Shown here: one piece after another, positions 28,061-37,298 of the stretch
Layout: each line of letters opens with the position of its first letter
Position numbering within the stretch: position 1 is the stretch's first letter
DNA from: Akkermansiaceae bacterium
GTDB taxonomy: Bacteria > Verrucomicrobiota > Verrucomicrobiia > Verrucomicrobiales > Akkermansiaceae
Length of the DNA: 64,000 nt
NCBI GenBank assembly: GCA_029866215.1
Contig: JARWZU010000003.1
Coordinates: 40,724-104,723, forward strand
Direction: 5' to 3'
Notes under the pieces: model-generated
The model's input: the letters and a program-made list of their open reading frames with translations, nothing else
Databases searched by the model: none
Told to the model about the DNA's origin: nothing
Position numbers and translations under genes: made by a program

Positions 28061-28993
28061 CTAGTCATTTGCCGATTTCGGATCAAGGGCATCACGGAGG
28101 CCATCGCCAAGGAAATTGAGGGCGAATAGGGTGCTCGCAAAGAAGAGTGAAGGAAAAAATAACAGCAGTCCGCCAGCTTCCATCCGGTCTGCGCCCTCTT
28201 TAATCAGGATTCCCCATGAGCTGTTGGGTGGCTTAACCCCCAATCCCAAAAACGACAGCACGCTCTCAAGCAACATGATGCCTGGCACGGCGAGAGTGGT
28301 ATAAATGATCACGGGACCAATGACATTGGGAAGAATATGCCTGAATAATATCCGTGACCGGCTCAGTCCCAGTGAGACTGCAGCTTCGACAAATTCTTGT
28401 TTTTTCACCGACATCACCTGCGCGCGCACAATCCGAGCAATGGTGAGCCAGCCGATCGCGCCAATCGCGATGAACAGCGGGATCAGTGTGGTGATTGGCG
28501 CGACATGGTCACGACTGATGCCAGTGACACGAATCACCCAGTGTGTGAAATCTGCTGCAGGTTCATCAACTACCAATGAAAAAAGAATGACCAACACGAG
28601 GAAGGGCAAAGCAAATAGAATATCCACAAATCGCATCATGAGGTCGTCGATTTTTCCACCCGCATATCCGGCGACTGCGCCGTAGATCACCCCGATCAAT
28701 ACTGCGACACCCGTGGCCACCAACCCAACGAGTAGCGAAACCTGGCCACCATAAAGCACTCGGGAGAATAGATCTCGGCCAAGTTGATCGGTGCCAAACC
28801 AATGACCCACCGATGGTGCTGAATTCGCATTGGCCATGTTAATGGCGGTTGGACTTTTCACAAATGGCATCAGCGGACCGATGAAACACAGTAGGAGAAT
28901 TACGGTCAAAACGCCCAAGCTGGCAATCGCCGCACGGTTGTGTGCGAGACGATGCCAGGCATCAGCCCAAAGTGAGGAGCCTTTATGAATCAT
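28061..28993 (-). CDS. oppC: Oligopeptide ABC transporter permease OppC-like
   Basis: 310 aa. Inner-membrane permease of a peptide/nickel-type ABC importer. An N-terminal helix (AAIASLGVLTVILLLCFIGPLMPF) is followed by the OppC segment GHWFGTDQLGRDLFSRVLYGGQVSL, and the ATPase-coupling EAA loop reads EAAVSLGLSRSRILFRHILPNVIGP. About six transmembrane segments are visible. The C-terminus LGDGLRDALDPKS is typical. It lies 40 bp after oppB and completes the A-B-C set. No ATPase genes (oppD, oppF) follow in this window, so those subunits must be encoded elsewhere. Confidence 0.93.
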   Translation of the reverse strand: MIHKGSSLWADAWHRLAHNRAAIASLGVLTVILLLCFIGPLMPFVKSPTAINMANANSAPSVGHWFGTDQLGRDLFSRVLYGGQVSLLVGLVATGVAVLIGVIYGAVAGYAGGKIDDLMMRFVDILFALPFLVLVILFSLVVDEPAADFTHWVIRVTGISRDHVAPITTLIPLFIAIGAIGWLTIARIVRAQVMSVKKQEFVEAAVSLGLSRSRILFRHILPNVIGPVIIYTTLAVPGIMLLESVLSFLGLGVKPPNSSWGILIKEGADRMEAGGLLLFFPSLFFASTLFALNFLGDGLRDALDPKSAND

Positions 28994-29033
28994 TGGGGAA
29001 ATTGACTAGAGTTGATATGGTTAAAATAGACCC

Positions 29034-29969
29034 TCACGCTTTGCGAAGTCGTGGGTTCAGAGCGATTTGCGCAAGATCTGCTAGAAGATTTGCGCCGACG
29101 ATGAGAAACCCGTAAAAAAGGACCAATCCTTGAATGAGGAAAAACTCACGGTCCGTTGCTGCATTAACAAAATGCTGGCCCATGCCCGGAACTTGAAAAA
29201 TCGTCTCGATCACAAATGAGCCTGAAATCATCCCTGCAAAGGCTGGCCCGATGAATGCGACTGCTGGAATTAAACCGCCGCGTAACGCATGGCGAATGAC
29301 AATCCGCGTGCTTGGTGCGCCTTTGGCTTTTGCCGTGCGAATGTAATCTTGTGAAAGGACATCTAACATCCCACCCCGAGCGAGGCGGGCAAGGTAAGCA
29401 GCATTGATCAAACCGAGAGTAAATGCTGGCAAAATCCAATCACCGGGCGATGACCACCCAGCAACATTGATCGATTTTAGGCTGAGCCCCACAGCGACCG
29501 CAAGGAGTGGACCGATCACAAAACTCGGCAAACAAATGCCAATCATGGCACAGGTGAGGCAGATATAATCGATGTAGGTGTTTTTTTTAACTGCTGCGAT
29601 GACGCCAGCTGGAATTCCAATCATTAAAGCGATGCTAATCGACAACAGCCCAAGACTTAACGAGACAGGAAACGACTGGCCGATTACCTCAGAGACTTTG
29701 ACGCCGTCTTTTTTGATGAGGTCACCAAGGTCTTGGTGAACGATGAGATTTTTGAGGTATCGAAAATACTGAATCGGTATCGGTTGATCGAGCCCGGTGT
29801 ATTCCTTCATGCGCTTGAGGGCATGTTCGGGAATTGCTTTTTCCTCAGCGTACGGGCTACCCGGCATCGCGCGGACCAAAAAAAATGTCAGCGTAATCAA
29901 AACGAACAAGGTGATTGCTCCTTGGCCGATGCGACTGAGAATGAGACGAATCATGATAGAAAGGATCAA
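29034..29969 (-). CDS. oppB: Oligopeptide ABC transporter permease OppB-like
   Basis: 311 aa. Partner permease of OppC with N-terminal RLILSRIGQGAITLFVLITLTFFLVRAMPGSPY, a family hallmark. It has several hydrophobic segments and the EAA-type loop YIRTAKAKGAPSTRIVIRHALRGGLIPAVAF. The C-terminal LADLAQIALNPRLR is also typical. The start overlaps the oppA stop (29966-29969), so translation is coupled. The first methionine is ATG at 29969; an internal ATG a few codons in is possible. Confidence 0.94.
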   Translation of the reverse strand: MILSIMIRLILSRIGQGAITLFVLITLTFFLVRAMPGSPYAEEKAIPEHALKRMKEYTGLDQPIPIQYFRYLKNLIVHQDLGDLIKKDGVKVSEVIGQSFPVSLSLGLLSISIALMIGIPAGVIAAVKKNTYIDYICLTCAMIGICLPSFVIGPLLAVAVGLSLKSINVAGWSSPGDWILPAFTLGLINAAYLARLARGGMLDVLSQDYIRTAKAKGAPSTRIVIRHALRGGLIPAVAFIGPAFAGMISGSFVIETIFQVPGMGQHFVNAATDREFFLIQGLVLFYGFLIVGANLLADLAQIALNPRLRKA

Positions 29970-31609
29970 CGTCTAGGAATGAGACGGATGAATTGGTAAG
30001 GATTGTTCGCGAGAAGAAGCGGATTCCAGCCTTCCACAGACGGATGAACCAAATAATTGCGCGCCTGCCATGCGACGAGTAGCACGGGCGTTTCATCAAC
30101 GAAAATGGCTTCTGCCTGGCGGAGCAATTCGAAGCGGCGGTTAGGGTCCGCTTCGTGGAACGACTGCTTTAACAATTTTACATAGGCTGGGCTGTCCCAC
30201 CCTGTGAGGTTATTGCCGTTTCCAGGCGTCCACATTTCTAGAAACGTCAGGGGGTCGAGGTAATCACCTATCCATCCTGCAGATGCAATGTCGTAATCGA
30301 GGTCCTGCATCGCAGTAATGTACGCGTTCCACTCCTTATTTTCGATTTCCACCTCGATGCCAAGTCGATCTCGCCACATCGCTTGAAGGGCTTGCGCTTG
30401 AGTGGCCGCAGTTTCACGGCTCGCGATGAGAATCTTTAAACGAGGAAATCCCTCCCCGTCCGGAAACCCAGCCTCTGCGAGTAAACTTTGGGCCTTCTCA
30501 ATGCTGATCTCGGGTGAGTGCGGGGGCAGATAGTCACCCATCGGTGGCGTCATTGCGTAGGCAGGTGTGTAGCCTCGGAAAATGCTTACGCAAATCGCTT
30601 TTCGGTCGATCACCGCGCTGAGCGCCTTCCGCACGCGGACATCTTCTAGCGGTTTGCGTGTGGTATTGCAGCGGAAAAAGCTTGTCCCTACGTAGAGTTC
30701 TTGGCGTAGCTCCTTCGGGTTCTCTTCTTTCATTAGATCCACAATTTCGGGCGTGCAGCCATAAGTCATATGAAGCTGACCATCACGGAACATGCGAGAT
30801 TCTGTATAAAGATTGCTAATCGGGAGGAAACGAATGCCGTTGAGGACAACGTTCGATGCGTTCCAGTAATAGGGGTTACGCTCCGCTTCGATGTGGTCGG
30901 TGAGTCGCCAAGACTTCAGTTTGTACGGGCCGTTGACGACAATGTTTTCTGAGCGGGTCCATGGGTTTCCGCGCTGGGCGATCGTTCCGTGCTTCAGAAC
31001 AATGTGGCGGGGCACCCCGGTCCACGTGTAGTGCTTCAAAATTTCTTTGAAATAGGGAGTTGGGCCACGCAAAGTTAGCTTAAGTGTTAAATTATCAACG
31101 ACTTCTACTCCCACCGTCGAGAAGTCCTTCGTCTTCCCTTGATTGAAGTCCTCAGCACCTTTGAGGAAGTACAGCATCTCCGCATACTTCGCGCCGAGGT
31201 CGGGAGTAAGCAGTCGCTCGTAAGAAAATGCAAAATCCTGTGCGGTCACCGGGACTCCGTCGGACCATTTTCCGTTAGGCCTCAACTTTGCAATCCATAC
31301 GGTTGCGGTTGCGTCGGGGGTTACTTCCACCGCAGCACCTCCGGGTGTCGCGGTGTCTCGCTCTGGATCGCTCGTGACTAAGCCCTCGAACAAGGCACGT
31401 AAAATGTTGGATTCCAATACGCCAGACACGATGTGGGGGTCGAGGCCTTTGGGTTCGCTAGAATTCCCCACCAGCAAAATCCCTTCACGAGTCGCCCGAT
31501 CCACCTGTGTTTCACGCTGGCAAGAAGTGAGTAGCGCCAAAGAGATTGATGCTAAGGCCAAGAATGAACAACGGACGATCACGCGAGAAATCATGACAAG
31601 ATGAAACAT
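29966..31609 (-). CDS. oppA: Peptide ABC transporter substrate-binding lipoprotein (OppA-like)
   Basis: About 547 aa. SBP family 5 (solute-binding) protein. From the ATG at 31609 or 31594 a lipoprotein signal is seen (LALASISLALLTSC), with the mature protein anchored at the cysteine. Family motifs include GLDPHIVSG, DPERDTATP, KLRPNGKWSDGVPVTAQDF and GWIGDYLDPLTFLEMW. It binds oligopeptides in the periplasm and hands them to OppBC. The ORF track starts at 31696, but the first 29 residues lack signal character. It is the first gene of the oppABC operon. Confidence 0.92.
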   Translation of the reverse strand: MFHLVMISRVIVRCSFLALASISLALLTSCQRETQVDRATREGILLVGNSSEPKGLDPHIVSGVLESNILRALFEGLVTSDPERDTATPGGAAVEVTPDATATVWIAKLRPNGKWSDGVPVTAQDFAFSYERLLTPDLGAKYAEMLYFLKGAEDFNQGKTKDFSTVGVEVVDNLTLKLTLRGPTPYFKEILKHYTWTGVPRHIVLKHGTIAQRGNPWTRSENIVVNGPYKLKSWRLTDHIEAERNPYYWNASNVVLNGIRFLPISNLYTESRMFRDGQLHMTYGCTPEIVDLMKEENPKELRQELYVGTSFFRCNTTRKPLEDVRVRKALSAVIDRKAICVSIFRGYTPAYAMTPPMGDYLPPHSPEISIEKAQSLLAEAGFPDGEGFPRLKILIASRETAATQAQALQAMWRDRLGIEVEIENKEWNAYITAMQDLDYDIASAGWIGDYLDPLTFLEMWTPGNGNNLTGWDSPAYVKLLKQSFHEADPNRRFELLRQAEAIFVDETPVLLVAWQARNYLVHPSVEGWNPLLLANNPYQFIRLIPRR

Positions 31610-32067
31610 TTTTGCATTGGAATTCTTTACGAATGTCGAGATGTCAGCGGATTGAAGGAACTCGACCGAAAAGCACACGATGGTGAGCCTCTCCAAATTT
31701 GTTCCTTTCGATCATATGGGGACTGCGGTTGCGATCATTTCATAAAATTTGAGCTACTACGATCGCGAGCGCCAAAATTATTCGCCAGCGAACCGGTCAA
31801 TTGACGCTTTTATAAGGCGATCCTCCACTTCTATTATTGGCGGCCGGTCTTCGACCAGTGTATCTGGCCTAGATTTACAGTGGGCCTAATGCTTGAGCTT
31901 TAACGTAGAATTGGAGTTTGAAGTGGCTTCTGTAGGCGATAGGGCCGCGCGAATGCTCACGAGCGGTAGGAAAGTAATCGGGTCTAAAGCAGCAGCAATA
32001 AAATCACGGGGCATTTGTCATCGATCTGAAGAAAAAACTTTGGAGTCTTTGTGCGCCGCTTTGATTA
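31610..32067. other. Spacer between oppA and the SDR gene
   Basis: About 460 bp. It should contain the oppABC promoter and the end of the SDR transcript. An 84-aa plus-strand ORF (31893-32147) begins with TTG, runs into the SDR gene and matches no family I know. No tRNA or clear hairpin terminator was found. Confidence 0.45.
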
Positions 32068-32718
32068 TCAATCGTATGGTACGCGGCTATCCAATTGAAA
32101 TTGTTGACCGGATGTACTCGGCAAGCGTTCATGAAGATGGCGAATAAATTCTGCGACAGCTGGCGGTGTGTTGTATCGCCCTAAGACGTGATTCGTCAAA
32201 ATTTCATGTTTGCGTTGATGTGAAACAGTCGCAGTCATTTGCGTTTCGAGAAAACCAGGGAGAATCGCATTCACACGGATTCCTTTTGAGCCAAACCGTC
32301 GTGCCAAATCGTGTGTGAGTCCGAGTATCGCTGCCTTCGCAGAGGCGTAGGCGGCCTGCCCGATAGGCGGATGAAGTGCAGAGTAGCTCGAAATAAAAAC
32401 AATGTGGCCTCGCCCTTTGGCGATCATTTTCGGCAATACGGCCTCCGCACACGTTCGCGCGCCAACAAAATTCACCTGCATCACTTGATCCCACGCGTCT
32501 TCTGGTAATCTGACAATGGGGACGTCGTGCGTCAACCCTGCCGCGCAGATCAAGAGGTCAATGTCTCGCGATTCAAAGTACGCACCCACTGAATGACGTT
32601 GAGTTACGTCCAAGGTGTGACGGTCCGGATGTTCAGTTACCCAATGCGGATCAAGAAACGCCAATGTAACGGCTTTCGCCAAACCTCCAGCGCCTCCAGT
32701 AACGACTAGGTGATTCAC
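32068..32718 (-). CDS. Short-chain dehydrogenase/reductase (SDR)
   Basis: 216 aa. Classical SDR fold: N-terminal nucleotide-binding glycine motif VVTGGAGGLAKAV, LDVTQRHS, LLICAAGLTHD (NAG-type), serine in HIVFISSYSALH, catalytic YASAK and the following RVNAILPGFLETQM. It is related to FabG-type 3-oxoacyl-ACP reductases, which are the nearest common function, but SDR substrates cannot be told from such motifs. It is rather short for the family because the N-terminus begins right at the glycine motif and the cofactor loop is compressed. It sits alone between oppA and the region of possible DnaA boxes. Confidence 0.85.
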   Translation of the reverse strand: MNHLVVTGGAGGLAKAVTLAFLDPHWVTEHPDRHTLDVTQRHSVGAYFESRDIDLLICAAGLTHDVPIVRLPEDAWDQVMQVNFVGARTCAEAVLPKMIAKGRGHIVFISSYSALHPPIGQAAYASAKAAILGLTHDLARRFGSKGIRVNAILPGFLETQMTATVSHQRKHEILTNHVLGRYNTPPAVAEFIRHLHERLPSTSGQQFQLDSRVPYD

Positions 32719-33026
32719 GCTTGAAGGTCTATCGAAGGATCCTCGGTCTCACAAGCCCAAGGATAAGAACACGTCGGGAAAACCTTGTGAATATCTTGTG
32801 ATGTCTTGTTGGATAATGTCCTAGGAGCAGGGCAGACGGAGATAACTGCCATCCGGTACAGCGACATCCACAAGTTATTCGTCGCGTGGAACATTGGTAG
32901 GTGATAGGTGGAACAGCCAAACTCCGAAGTTACTCACACTATGAAGAAGATGATCTTAAGAGGTCAAAAATGAAGAAATCATCAAGATCCCCATTGCAAA
33001 AAGACTTTAACAAGGGCCCCGAACGA
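32719..33026. other. Intergenic region with DnaA-box-like and GTGGAACA repeats
   Basis: The minus strand carries TTATCCAAC, ATATTCACA and TTATCCTTG within about 60 bp (each 6-7 of 9 matches to TTATCCACA), with CACAAG occurring four times over both strands. On the plus strand GTGGAACA appears twice (32886 and 32908), 22 bp apart; this is a half of the parS sites found 5.5 kb away. An AT-rich stretch follows at 32941-33010. It resembles a degenerate replication-origin region, but no perfect DnaA box is present. Function unproven. Confidence 0.35.
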
Positions 33027-33063
33027 CAAAACCCAGCATGCGGTGATAACACACTGGGTCATG
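33027..33063 (-). terminator. Terminator downstream of the pyruvate dehydrogenase E2 gene
   Basis: On the minus strand ACCCAG-TGTG, loop of nine, CATG-CTGGGT is followed by TTTTG. The stem is about 10 bp with two wobble pairs. It lies 27 bp beyond the stop of the E2 gene. Confidence 0.6.
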
Positions 33064-33086
33064 ACAAGGCACCGTAAATGAGTGGC

Positions 33087-34388
33087 TCAGAGCAACATCA
33101 AAGCAGGTTGCTCAATGAGTTTCTTAATTTCAGACAGGAATTGAGCTGCAACCGCCCCATCGACGACCCGGTGGTCACAAGATAAGCCAAGGTTCATGCG
33201 GAGACCTGGAACAATCTGACCATTTCTGACGACCGGTTTCTCAATGGCCGCTCCAACGGAAAGGATCGCTGCCTGTGGAGGATTGACAATGGCATCAAAC
33301 GATTCAATTCCCCAAGCACCGAGGTTGGATACCGTGATGGTACCGCCATCGAATTCGTCGGGCTTCAATTTCTTGTTCTTGGCGCGAACGGCGAAATCTT
33401 TGACGGCCCGCGAAATCGCGAGAAGGGATTTGGATTCTGCCTCCTTGATCACAGGGGTTACGAGGCCATCCTCGACAGCAATGGCGACGGAGAGGCCGAC
33501 GTGCTTGAACTTAACGATATGCTCTCCGGCAAATGATGCATTGACTGCTGGCACTGCCTCAGTTGCATTGATGACGGCTTTGAGAATGAAATCATTGACT
33601 GAATATTTGTTGCCGTGAGTTTGTTCGGCTTGGGCGTTTACCTGTTGGCGAAGTGCCATCAACGGTGCGGCATCCACTTCGAGGTGAAGGTAGAAATGAG
33701 GAATTGTGGTTTTCGAAGTGAGTAGACGCGATGCGATGATCTTACGCATCGAACTGAGCTGGACTAATTCGTCTCCGTCTCTCGCAACGGGCTGAATCGC
33801 CGCCGGGGCCGAGGCAGTTGTTGCAGAAAGAGTGCTCGCTTTAGATTTGAGGGAAGCAGTTAGAGCGGCTGCCGCATTCGCTTCAGAGGACGATGCGACC
33901 TTTGGTTTTGAGCCAGAGAGTACATCGGATTTAAGAATGCGTCCTGCTGGCCCGCTGCCCGAAAGTTGGTTGAGGTCTACGCCTAGCTCGGCAGCGATTT
34001 TCTTGGCGAGAGGAGACGCTTTGACGCGACTGCTTGCGGGTGTGATGGTTGGCGAAACCACCGGCGTAGCGGGTGTCGTGGCGGCTTCAGGTTTCCGCAC
34101 AGGCGTTGGGTCTGCGACGATTGTACCTGAAGTAGTCGTTGTGTCAGCCGAATCACCATCAAGAACGGCTAGAATTCCTCCAATCGGCGCTTTTTCACCC
34201 TCTTGGATAAGGATTGCGGTTATGGTGCCGTCGTCAAATGCTTCCATCTCCATGGTCGCCTTGTCAGTCTCAATTTCAGCGAGGATATCGCCGATTTCGA
34301 TAGAATCTCCGACTTTTTTATGCCATTTGATGAGGGTACCCTCGGTCATCGTATCCGAGAGTTTAGGCATTTCGATATTCACAGACAT
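33087..34388 (-). CDS. pdhC: Pyruvate dehydrogenase E2, dihydrolipoamide acetyltransferase
   Basis: 433 aa. The N-terminal lipoyl domain has the lipoylated lysine in IETDKATMEMEAF (near residue 43). A flexible Thr/Pro/Ala linker leads to the peripheral-subunit-binding domain (ASPLAKKIAAELGV, SGPAGRILKSDV), another linker, then the acyltransferase domain with the active-site signature SCDHRVVDGAVAAQFL. It forms the core of the complex that makes acetyl-CoA. E1 genes lie upstream on the same strand; the lipoprotein gene at 34528 and its terminator lie between, so E2 probably has its own promoter or is reached by read-through. No E3 gene is visible. Confidence 0.95.
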   Translation of the reverse strand: MSVNIEMPKLSDTMTEGTLIKWHKKVGDSIEIGDILAEIETDKATMEMEAFDDGTITAILIQEGEKAPIGGILAVLDGDSADTTTTSGTIVADPTPVRKPEAATTPATPVVSPTITPASSRVKASPLAKKIAAELGVDLNQLSGSGPAGRILKSDVLSGSKPKVASSSEANAAAALTASLKSKASTLSATTASAPAAIQPVARDGDELVQLSSMRKIIASRLLTSKTTIPHFYLHLEVDAAPLMALRQQVNAQAEQTHGNKYSVNDFILKAVINATEAVPAVNASFAGEHIVKFKHVGLSVAIAVEDGLVTPVIKEAESKSLLAISRAVKDFAVRAKNKKLKPDEFDGGTITVSNLGAWGIESFDAIVNPPQAAILSVGAAIEKPVVRNGQIVPGLRMNLGLSCDHRVVDGAVAAQFLSEIKKLIEQPALMLL

Positions 34389-34466
34389 GGTAGTATTAGG
34401 AAGTGGTCTCGGCGGAGGATGGGGAAATTGGCAACGATTTCCAGCCTTTTAGTAAGCGAGATGGAA

Positions 34467-34503
34467 ACAAAAAAGCGCGAGGAGGTGATTCCTCCATCGC
34501 GCT
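34467..34503 (-). terminator. Rho-independent terminator of the small lipoprotein gene
   Basis: On the minus strand AGCGCGA-t-GGAGG, loop AATCA, CCTCC-TCGCGCT is followed directly by TTTTTTG. The stem is 12 bp with one bulge. It is the strongest terminator I saw. It lies 24 bp beyond the stop of the lipoprotein gene and upstream of the E2 gene. Confidence 0.85.
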
Positions 34504-34527
34504 AGGTGAAATCGACTGCTTTGCCGA

Positions 34528-34932
34528 TCACGGAGTAATTTTCTTCATCGTTGGGATGAGCCCGAGGTTGGGACTGCCGTTTGACCCTTGAGCACTCGAC
34601 ATGGCGATGGTGGCCGCCGATGTGGTGCCACAGAAGTCCGATGTGGTGCAATAGAAATGGAAGCACGCAGAACGTGGCACACGGACCCGTTTGGTGACCG
34701 TCTTGTACCGTGGGACCTTTTCTTCAACGATCTCAGTCATACCGCTCTTGCCGCTTTTGGAATCGCCTGGGCAGTTGATTTCTCTACGGATGATGTCGTA
34801 GCTGCAGGTTTTGACTTGGCGGGTTTCAGTCCGGTAACCAGCACTCTGGCTGGATGTGTCGAACATCGAGCAGGAGCAAAAGGATCCGAAAACAAGGGCG
34901 ATGAGGGGGGTGATAACGACGAGGTTTTTCAT
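34528..34932 (-). CDS. Small predicted lipoprotein, cysteine-containing, unknown function
   Basis: About 134 aa from the ATG at 34932 (MKNLVVITPLIALVFGSFCSC); the annotated start at 34941 adds three residues. A short signal ending in a lipobox-like FCSC suggests lipid anchoring. The mature part holds several cysteines (CSYDII, INCPGD, CFHFYCTTSDFC) and a repeated basic stretch (VPRYKTVTKRVRVPR), but I recognise no domain. It sits between pdhB and pdhC on the same strand and has its own strong terminator, so it is likely transcribed separately and not a dehydrogenase component. Confidence 0.7.
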   Translation of the reverse strand: MKNLVVITPLIALVFGSFCSCSMFDTSSQSAGYRTETRQVKTCSYDIIRREINCPGDSKSGKSGMTEIVEEKVPRYKTVTKRVRVPRSACFHFYCTTSDFCGTTSAATIAMSSAQGSNGSPNLGLIPTMKKITP

Positions 34933-35146
34933 GGTTTGCATTTAGGGGGGTGATGCTGGACCTACCTCACATGCAGCAGCAGGAGCTAATGCTTAAGGCG
35001 ATAACGACTGCAGCAAACAGATAGGACAGATAAACCAGCATGTTTGAGAATCTAGTAAAAGATTCCATTGATTGCAATCAAAATGGCATCGGAAGCACGG
35101 TTCGCCCTAGAAGTTAGGAAACCACCCAGACTCGTCTAACGCGAAA

Positions 35147-36133
35147 TTAGGCTAGAGCGAGCACCTGGGCAACAATCCGATTTGGATTTGGAAGTTGTTC
35201 ATGCTCAATGTGCGGCGAATAAATCGCTGGGGCATCGATCGAACAAACGCGCTTGATGGGAGCGTCGAGATAATCGAAGGCGTGTTCCTGAATGAGCATG
35301 GCAACCATCGCGGAAACTCCACCGAACGGCTTTGATTCATCGACGAGAACGACGCGGTTGGTTTTCATCACCGTCGCGAGAATCGCCTCTTGGTCGAGAG
35401 GTCGGATCGAGCGGAGGTCGAGGACTTCTGCATTGATGCCGTGCTCGTTTTGAAGCGTCTCAGCGGCAGCGAGAGCATGGATAACCGAACGTCCGTGAGC
35501 AATGAGCGAGACATCTGAACCCTCACGTTTAATGTCTGCAAGTCCAAGAGGCACGACAAAATCACCGTCTGCTGGATCGGGGACCTCGCCAGTCGTTCCG
35601 TACAGCAGGGTATTTTCCATCACATAAACTGGATCGTTGTCGCGGATGGCCGCTTTGATGAGACCTTTGGCATCGGCAGGTGTCGCGGGTGCACAGACCT
35701 TTAAACCAGGAAATGCAGCGAATAGTCCCTCGGGAATGTGTGAGTGAGTGGCACCCACTCCAGTGCCGCCATTTGCTGGGCCACGCACGACGATTGGGCA
35801 GTTGCAAAGCCCGCCTGACATGTAGCGGACGCAAGCGGCATTGCTCACCAATTGGTCGAAGGCCACCGAATGGAACGACCAGAACATCAACTCCATCACA
35901 GGGCGAACGCCAAGCATTGATGCGCCGATTCCCATGCCGATGAAACCCGCTTCCGAAATGGGGGTGTCGACAACGCGTTTGTCGCCCCATTTTTTCCAAA
36001 GGCCTTCGGTGACTTTATAGGCGCCGTTGTATTGTGCGACCTCTTCGCCCATCAGGACGACGTTCGAGTCGCGGGCGAGTTCCTCATCGAGGCCTTCACG
36101 GAGGGCTTCACGGTAGGTGAGAATGCGAGACAT
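35147..36133 (-). CDS. pdhB: Pyruvate dehydrogenase E1 component, beta subunit
   Basis: 328 aa. Transketolase-like pyrimidine-binding domain with TYREALREGLDEELARD, VVLMGEEVAQYNGAYKVT and RVVDTPISEAGFIGMGIG, followed by the C-terminal transketolase domain (VLDLRSIRPLDQEAI, VVLVDESKPFGG). It pairs with E1-alpha to decarboxylate pyruvate using thiamine diphosphate and to acetylate the E2 lipoyl arm. It starts 56 bp after the alpha gene and is likely cotranscribed with it. Confidence 0.96.
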   Translation of the reverse strand: MSRILTYREALREGLDEELARDSNVVLMGEEVAQYNGAYKVTEGLWKKWGDKRVVDTPISEAGFIGMGIGASMLGVRPVMELMFWSFHSVAFDQLVSNAACVRYMSGGLCNCPIVVRGPANGGTGVGATHSHIPEGLFAAFPGLKVCAPATPADAKGLIKAAIRDNDPVYVMENTLLYGTTGEVPDPADGDFVVPLGLADIKREGSDVSLIAHGRSVIHALAAAETLQNEHGINAEVLDLRSIRPLDQEAILATVMKTNRVVLVDESKPFGGVSAMVAMLIQEHAFDYLDAPIKRVCSIDAPAIYSPHIEHEQLPNPNRIVAQVLALA

Positions 36134-36189
36134 GGTATTCAGAAATCTGGAGTCGTAGGTGAGTGAGCGATGGCGATGGCAGGTGCGGA

Positions 36190-37266
36190 TCAGTCGTTAA
36201 AGAAATGACGGCCGATCTTGGAAGCCTCGGTGTTGTGGTCGGATTCCCAGTAAACATCGGTGCTGATGTCTGCAATTGTAGGTGCGGGGGAATCCTCGGC
36301 AAATTTGACCGAAGCTGCCGCTTCGTCTGCAGCAGCCTTGTTGATGGCAGCCGCTTGATCCTCTGTTAAGATGCTCTCCTCGATGAGGCGGCGGCGGAAC
36401 ACCGCGATGGGATCATGGTTCTGTTTGTAATTCTCGATCTCTTCTGGAGTGCGGTATTTTTTATGATTCGCATCCGCAATACTATGTCCATAGTAGCGGT
36501 AGGTATCGATCTCAAGCACCGTGGGTTTGTGCTGCTTTTTCGCACGTTCCATGGCGATGTGGGTCTTCGCGCGAACCTCGTAAATGTCGGAGCCATCGAT
36601 CACATCCCATTCGATGGCATAGGCTTCGGCCCGCTGCGCGAGGCAACCGTTGAACGCGGATGATCGTGCTTGGGAAGTTCCCATCGAGTAGCCATTGTTT
36701 TCGATGACATAGACCACAGGAATTTCAAAAAGAGAGGCGATGTTGAGCGATTCGTGAAAAGCGCCTTGGTTGACGGCACCATCACCGAGGTAGCAAAGGC
36801 AGCAGCCCTCGCGCCCGAGATACTTGAGACCGTAGGCGAGCCCCAGACCGAGTGGAGTCTGGCCTGCAACAATTCCGTGGCCACCCCAGAAATTTTTATC
36901 AGGGGCGAAGAAGTGCATCGAGCCTCCTTTGCCTTTTGAGCAACCAGTTTGTTTACCGTACATTTCGGCCATGCATTCATTCATGTTCATGCCTACGGCG
37001 AGCGCGTGACCGTGATCACGGTAGGCCGTGATGAAGTGGTCGTCGGGCCCTGCGAGCGAGATGGTGCCAACGGCGACCGCTTCTTGGCCGATGTAAAGGT
37101 GGAGGAAGCCACCAATTTTGCCTGCTTGGTAGTATTTCAGACCGGCTTGCTCGAAGCGGCGGATCCGGATCATTTGAGACAATAGCTCAATCTTCCCCTC
37201 GGGGGTGAGTGCTTGATTGATGGGTGAGCTGGCGAAATCGAGTTTATGAGAACTGGCGCTGGTCAT
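36190..37266 (-). CDS. pdhA: Pyruvate dehydrogenase E1 component, alpha subunit
   Basis: About 358 aa from the ATG at 37266; the ORF track start at 37845 only reflects an open frame running through the DUF6580 gene. Family motifs are RIRRFEQAGLKYYQAGKIGGFLHLYIGQEAVAVG, YRDHGHALAVG, GKGGSMHFF and the thiamine-diphosphate motif LGDGAVNQGAFHESLNIA...ENNGYSMGT. The serine-bearing loop TYRYYGHSIADANHKKYRT is present. With PdhB it forms the E1 heterotetramer. Alpha lies 32 bp downstream of the DUF6580 gene. Confidence 0.96.
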   Translation of the reverse strand: MTSASSHKLDFASSPINQALTPEGKIELLSQMIRIRRFEQAGLKYYQAGKIGGFLHLYIGQEAVAVGTISLAGPDDHFITAYRDHGHALAVGMNMNECMAEMYGKQTGCSKGKGGSMHFFAPDKNFWGGHGIVAGQTPLGLGLAYGLKYLGREGCCLCYLGDGAVNQGAFHESLNIASLFEIPVVYVIENNGYSMGTSQARSSAFNGCLAQRAEAYAIEWDVIDGSDIYEVRAKTHIAMERAKKQHKPTVLEIDTYRYYGHSIADANHKKYRTPEEIENYKQNHDPIAVFRRRLIEESILTEDQAAAINKAAADEAAASVKFAEDSPAPTIADISTDVYWESDHNTEASKIGRHFFND

Positions 37267-37298
37267 GGTGGCGGTAAAATAGGTCGGATCTGAAGTGC

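Noticed and set aside
31893-32147. 84-aa plus-strand ORF in the oppA spacer
   Set aside because: TTG start, overlaps the SDR gene and has no recognisable motif; kept only as part of the spacer description.
32880-32915. A third parS site
   Set aside because: Only the GTGGAACA half-site matches; the left half has five mismatches.
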